Assembly: GCA_007129055.1 (NCBI GenBank)
Contig: SKWE01000009.1
Location: 1-5,535, forward strand
Source of the DNA: Syntrophomonadaceae bacterium
GTDB taxonomy: Bacteria; Bacillota; Dethiobacteria; DTU022
Direction: 5' to 3'
Length of the DNA stretch: 5,535 nucleotides
Positions within the stretch are counted from its first letter, which is position 1, and every line of letters starts with the position of its first letter. Below, piece after piece: positions 5,353-5,535 of this stretch. A program made the position numbers and the translations under genes. A model generated the notes under the pieces. That model made no database searches and was not told the DNA's origin. It saw only the letters and a program-made list of their open reading frames with translations.

Positions 5353-5362
5353 ATAAAAAACA

Positions 5363-5535
5363 ATGCAGCAGCAAATATTTAAACGCATTAGCAAAGAACT
5401 CAGCCTGCCGGAAACAAAAGTTGCCGGCACTGCAGCACTCTTGGACGAAGGAAATACAGTACCCTTTATTGCCCGCTACCGCAAAGAAATGACAGGCGGC
5501 ATGACCGACGAAGATGTCAGGCTGTTGCAGGAGAA
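5363..5535 (+). CDS. tex: Tex-family RNA-binding transcription accessory protein (3'-truncated by window edge)
   Basis: The first 57 codons of a protein of about 720 residues in the family; the rest lies beyond the window. The reading begins MQQQIFKRISKEL and contains LLDEGNTVPFIARYRKEMTGG (residues 27-46), the conserved N-terminal signature of Tex/YhgF proteins (the family form is LL.EG.TVPFIARYRKE.TG). The family carries a C-terminal S1 RNA-binding domain, not seen here, and binds nucleic acid. Its exact cellular role is not settled; it has been linked to transcription, toxin expression and stress tolerance in several species. The start is fixed by the AGGGAG site and by family alignment. 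An overlapping open frame from TTG 5199 to 5492 is out of frame with tex here. No functional link to the pyr genes is implied by the sequence. Confidence 0.93.
   Translation, partial: MQQQIFKRISKELSLPETKVAGTAALLDEGNTVPFIARYRKEMTGGMTDEDVRLLQE

Larger units (their letters stand above)
4800..5362. other. 563-nt pyrE-tex intergenic region, structured and non-coding
   Basis: The gap holds the foldback element with RNA core A, two opposed promoter candidates, the alternative hairpins and RNA core B, each described separately. I see no convincing protein gene and no hairpin followed by a T-run that would end the pyr operon. The segment left over (about 5295-5346) is A-rich toward tex and shows nothing else distinctive. 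Confidence 0.7.

Noticed and set aside
4800..5362. CRISPR array, T-box, PyrR attenuator or tRNA
   Set aside because: There are no regularly spaced direct repeats, no T-box GGTGG-type sequence, no PyrR-binding-loop consensus I can recognise, and no cloverleaf.
5199..5492. Plus-strand 97-residue open frame (TTG start)
   Set aside because: No ribosome binding site, and the last 130 nt run out of frame over tex, so its C-terminal third is only a shadow of tex.

Overview
The window looks like the chromosome of a bacterium in the class Clostridia, probably a Peptococcaceae- or Desulfotomaculum/Pelotomaculum-like lineage. That placement is an inference from the Gram-positive-type pyr gene order, the PyrK/PyrD class 1B dihydroorotate dehydrogenase pair, the moderate base composition and the use of a TTG start. 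No marker here fixes the genus.

Positions 1-4799 hold the distal part of a de novo pyrimidine operon, all on the + strand and with no intergenic space: pyrB (3' end only), pyrC, pyrK, pyrD, pyrF and pyrE. Neighbouring genes overlap by 4, 8, 14 and 14 nt, and pyrF and pyrE abut exactly, so translational coupling is likely. Together they convert carbamoyl phosphate plus aspartate to carbamoyl-aspartate (PyrB), dihydroorotate (PyrC), orotate (PyrD with the FAD/[2Fe-2S] subunit PyrK), OMP (PyrE) and UMP (PyrF). The carbamoyl phosphate synthase genes that lie between pyrC and pyrK in Bacillus are absent from that position.

Positions 4800-5362 are a 563-nt gap with no convincing protein gene but dense structure. 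A 215-bp foldback element (4827-5041) is bounded by 28-bp inverted repeats (25/28 matching). Its core on the minus strand (4995 down to 4870) aligns collinearly with a second, plus-strand segment (5168-5294) lying just upstream of tex. The two cores have almost equal length, share several near-identical blocks at conserved spacing, and both have ends that pair with each other (AATGGC/GCCATT in one, AAATTGC/GCAATTT in the other), including one fully compensatory base-pair change. I read these as two diverged, oppositely oriented copies of a structured RNA or RNA-bearing repeat that I do not recognise. This is the most interesting part of the window. Candidate promoters face each other at 5048-5102 between the two copies.

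Positions 5363-5535 are the start of tex, a conserved RNA-binding protein gene, which runs off the right edge.
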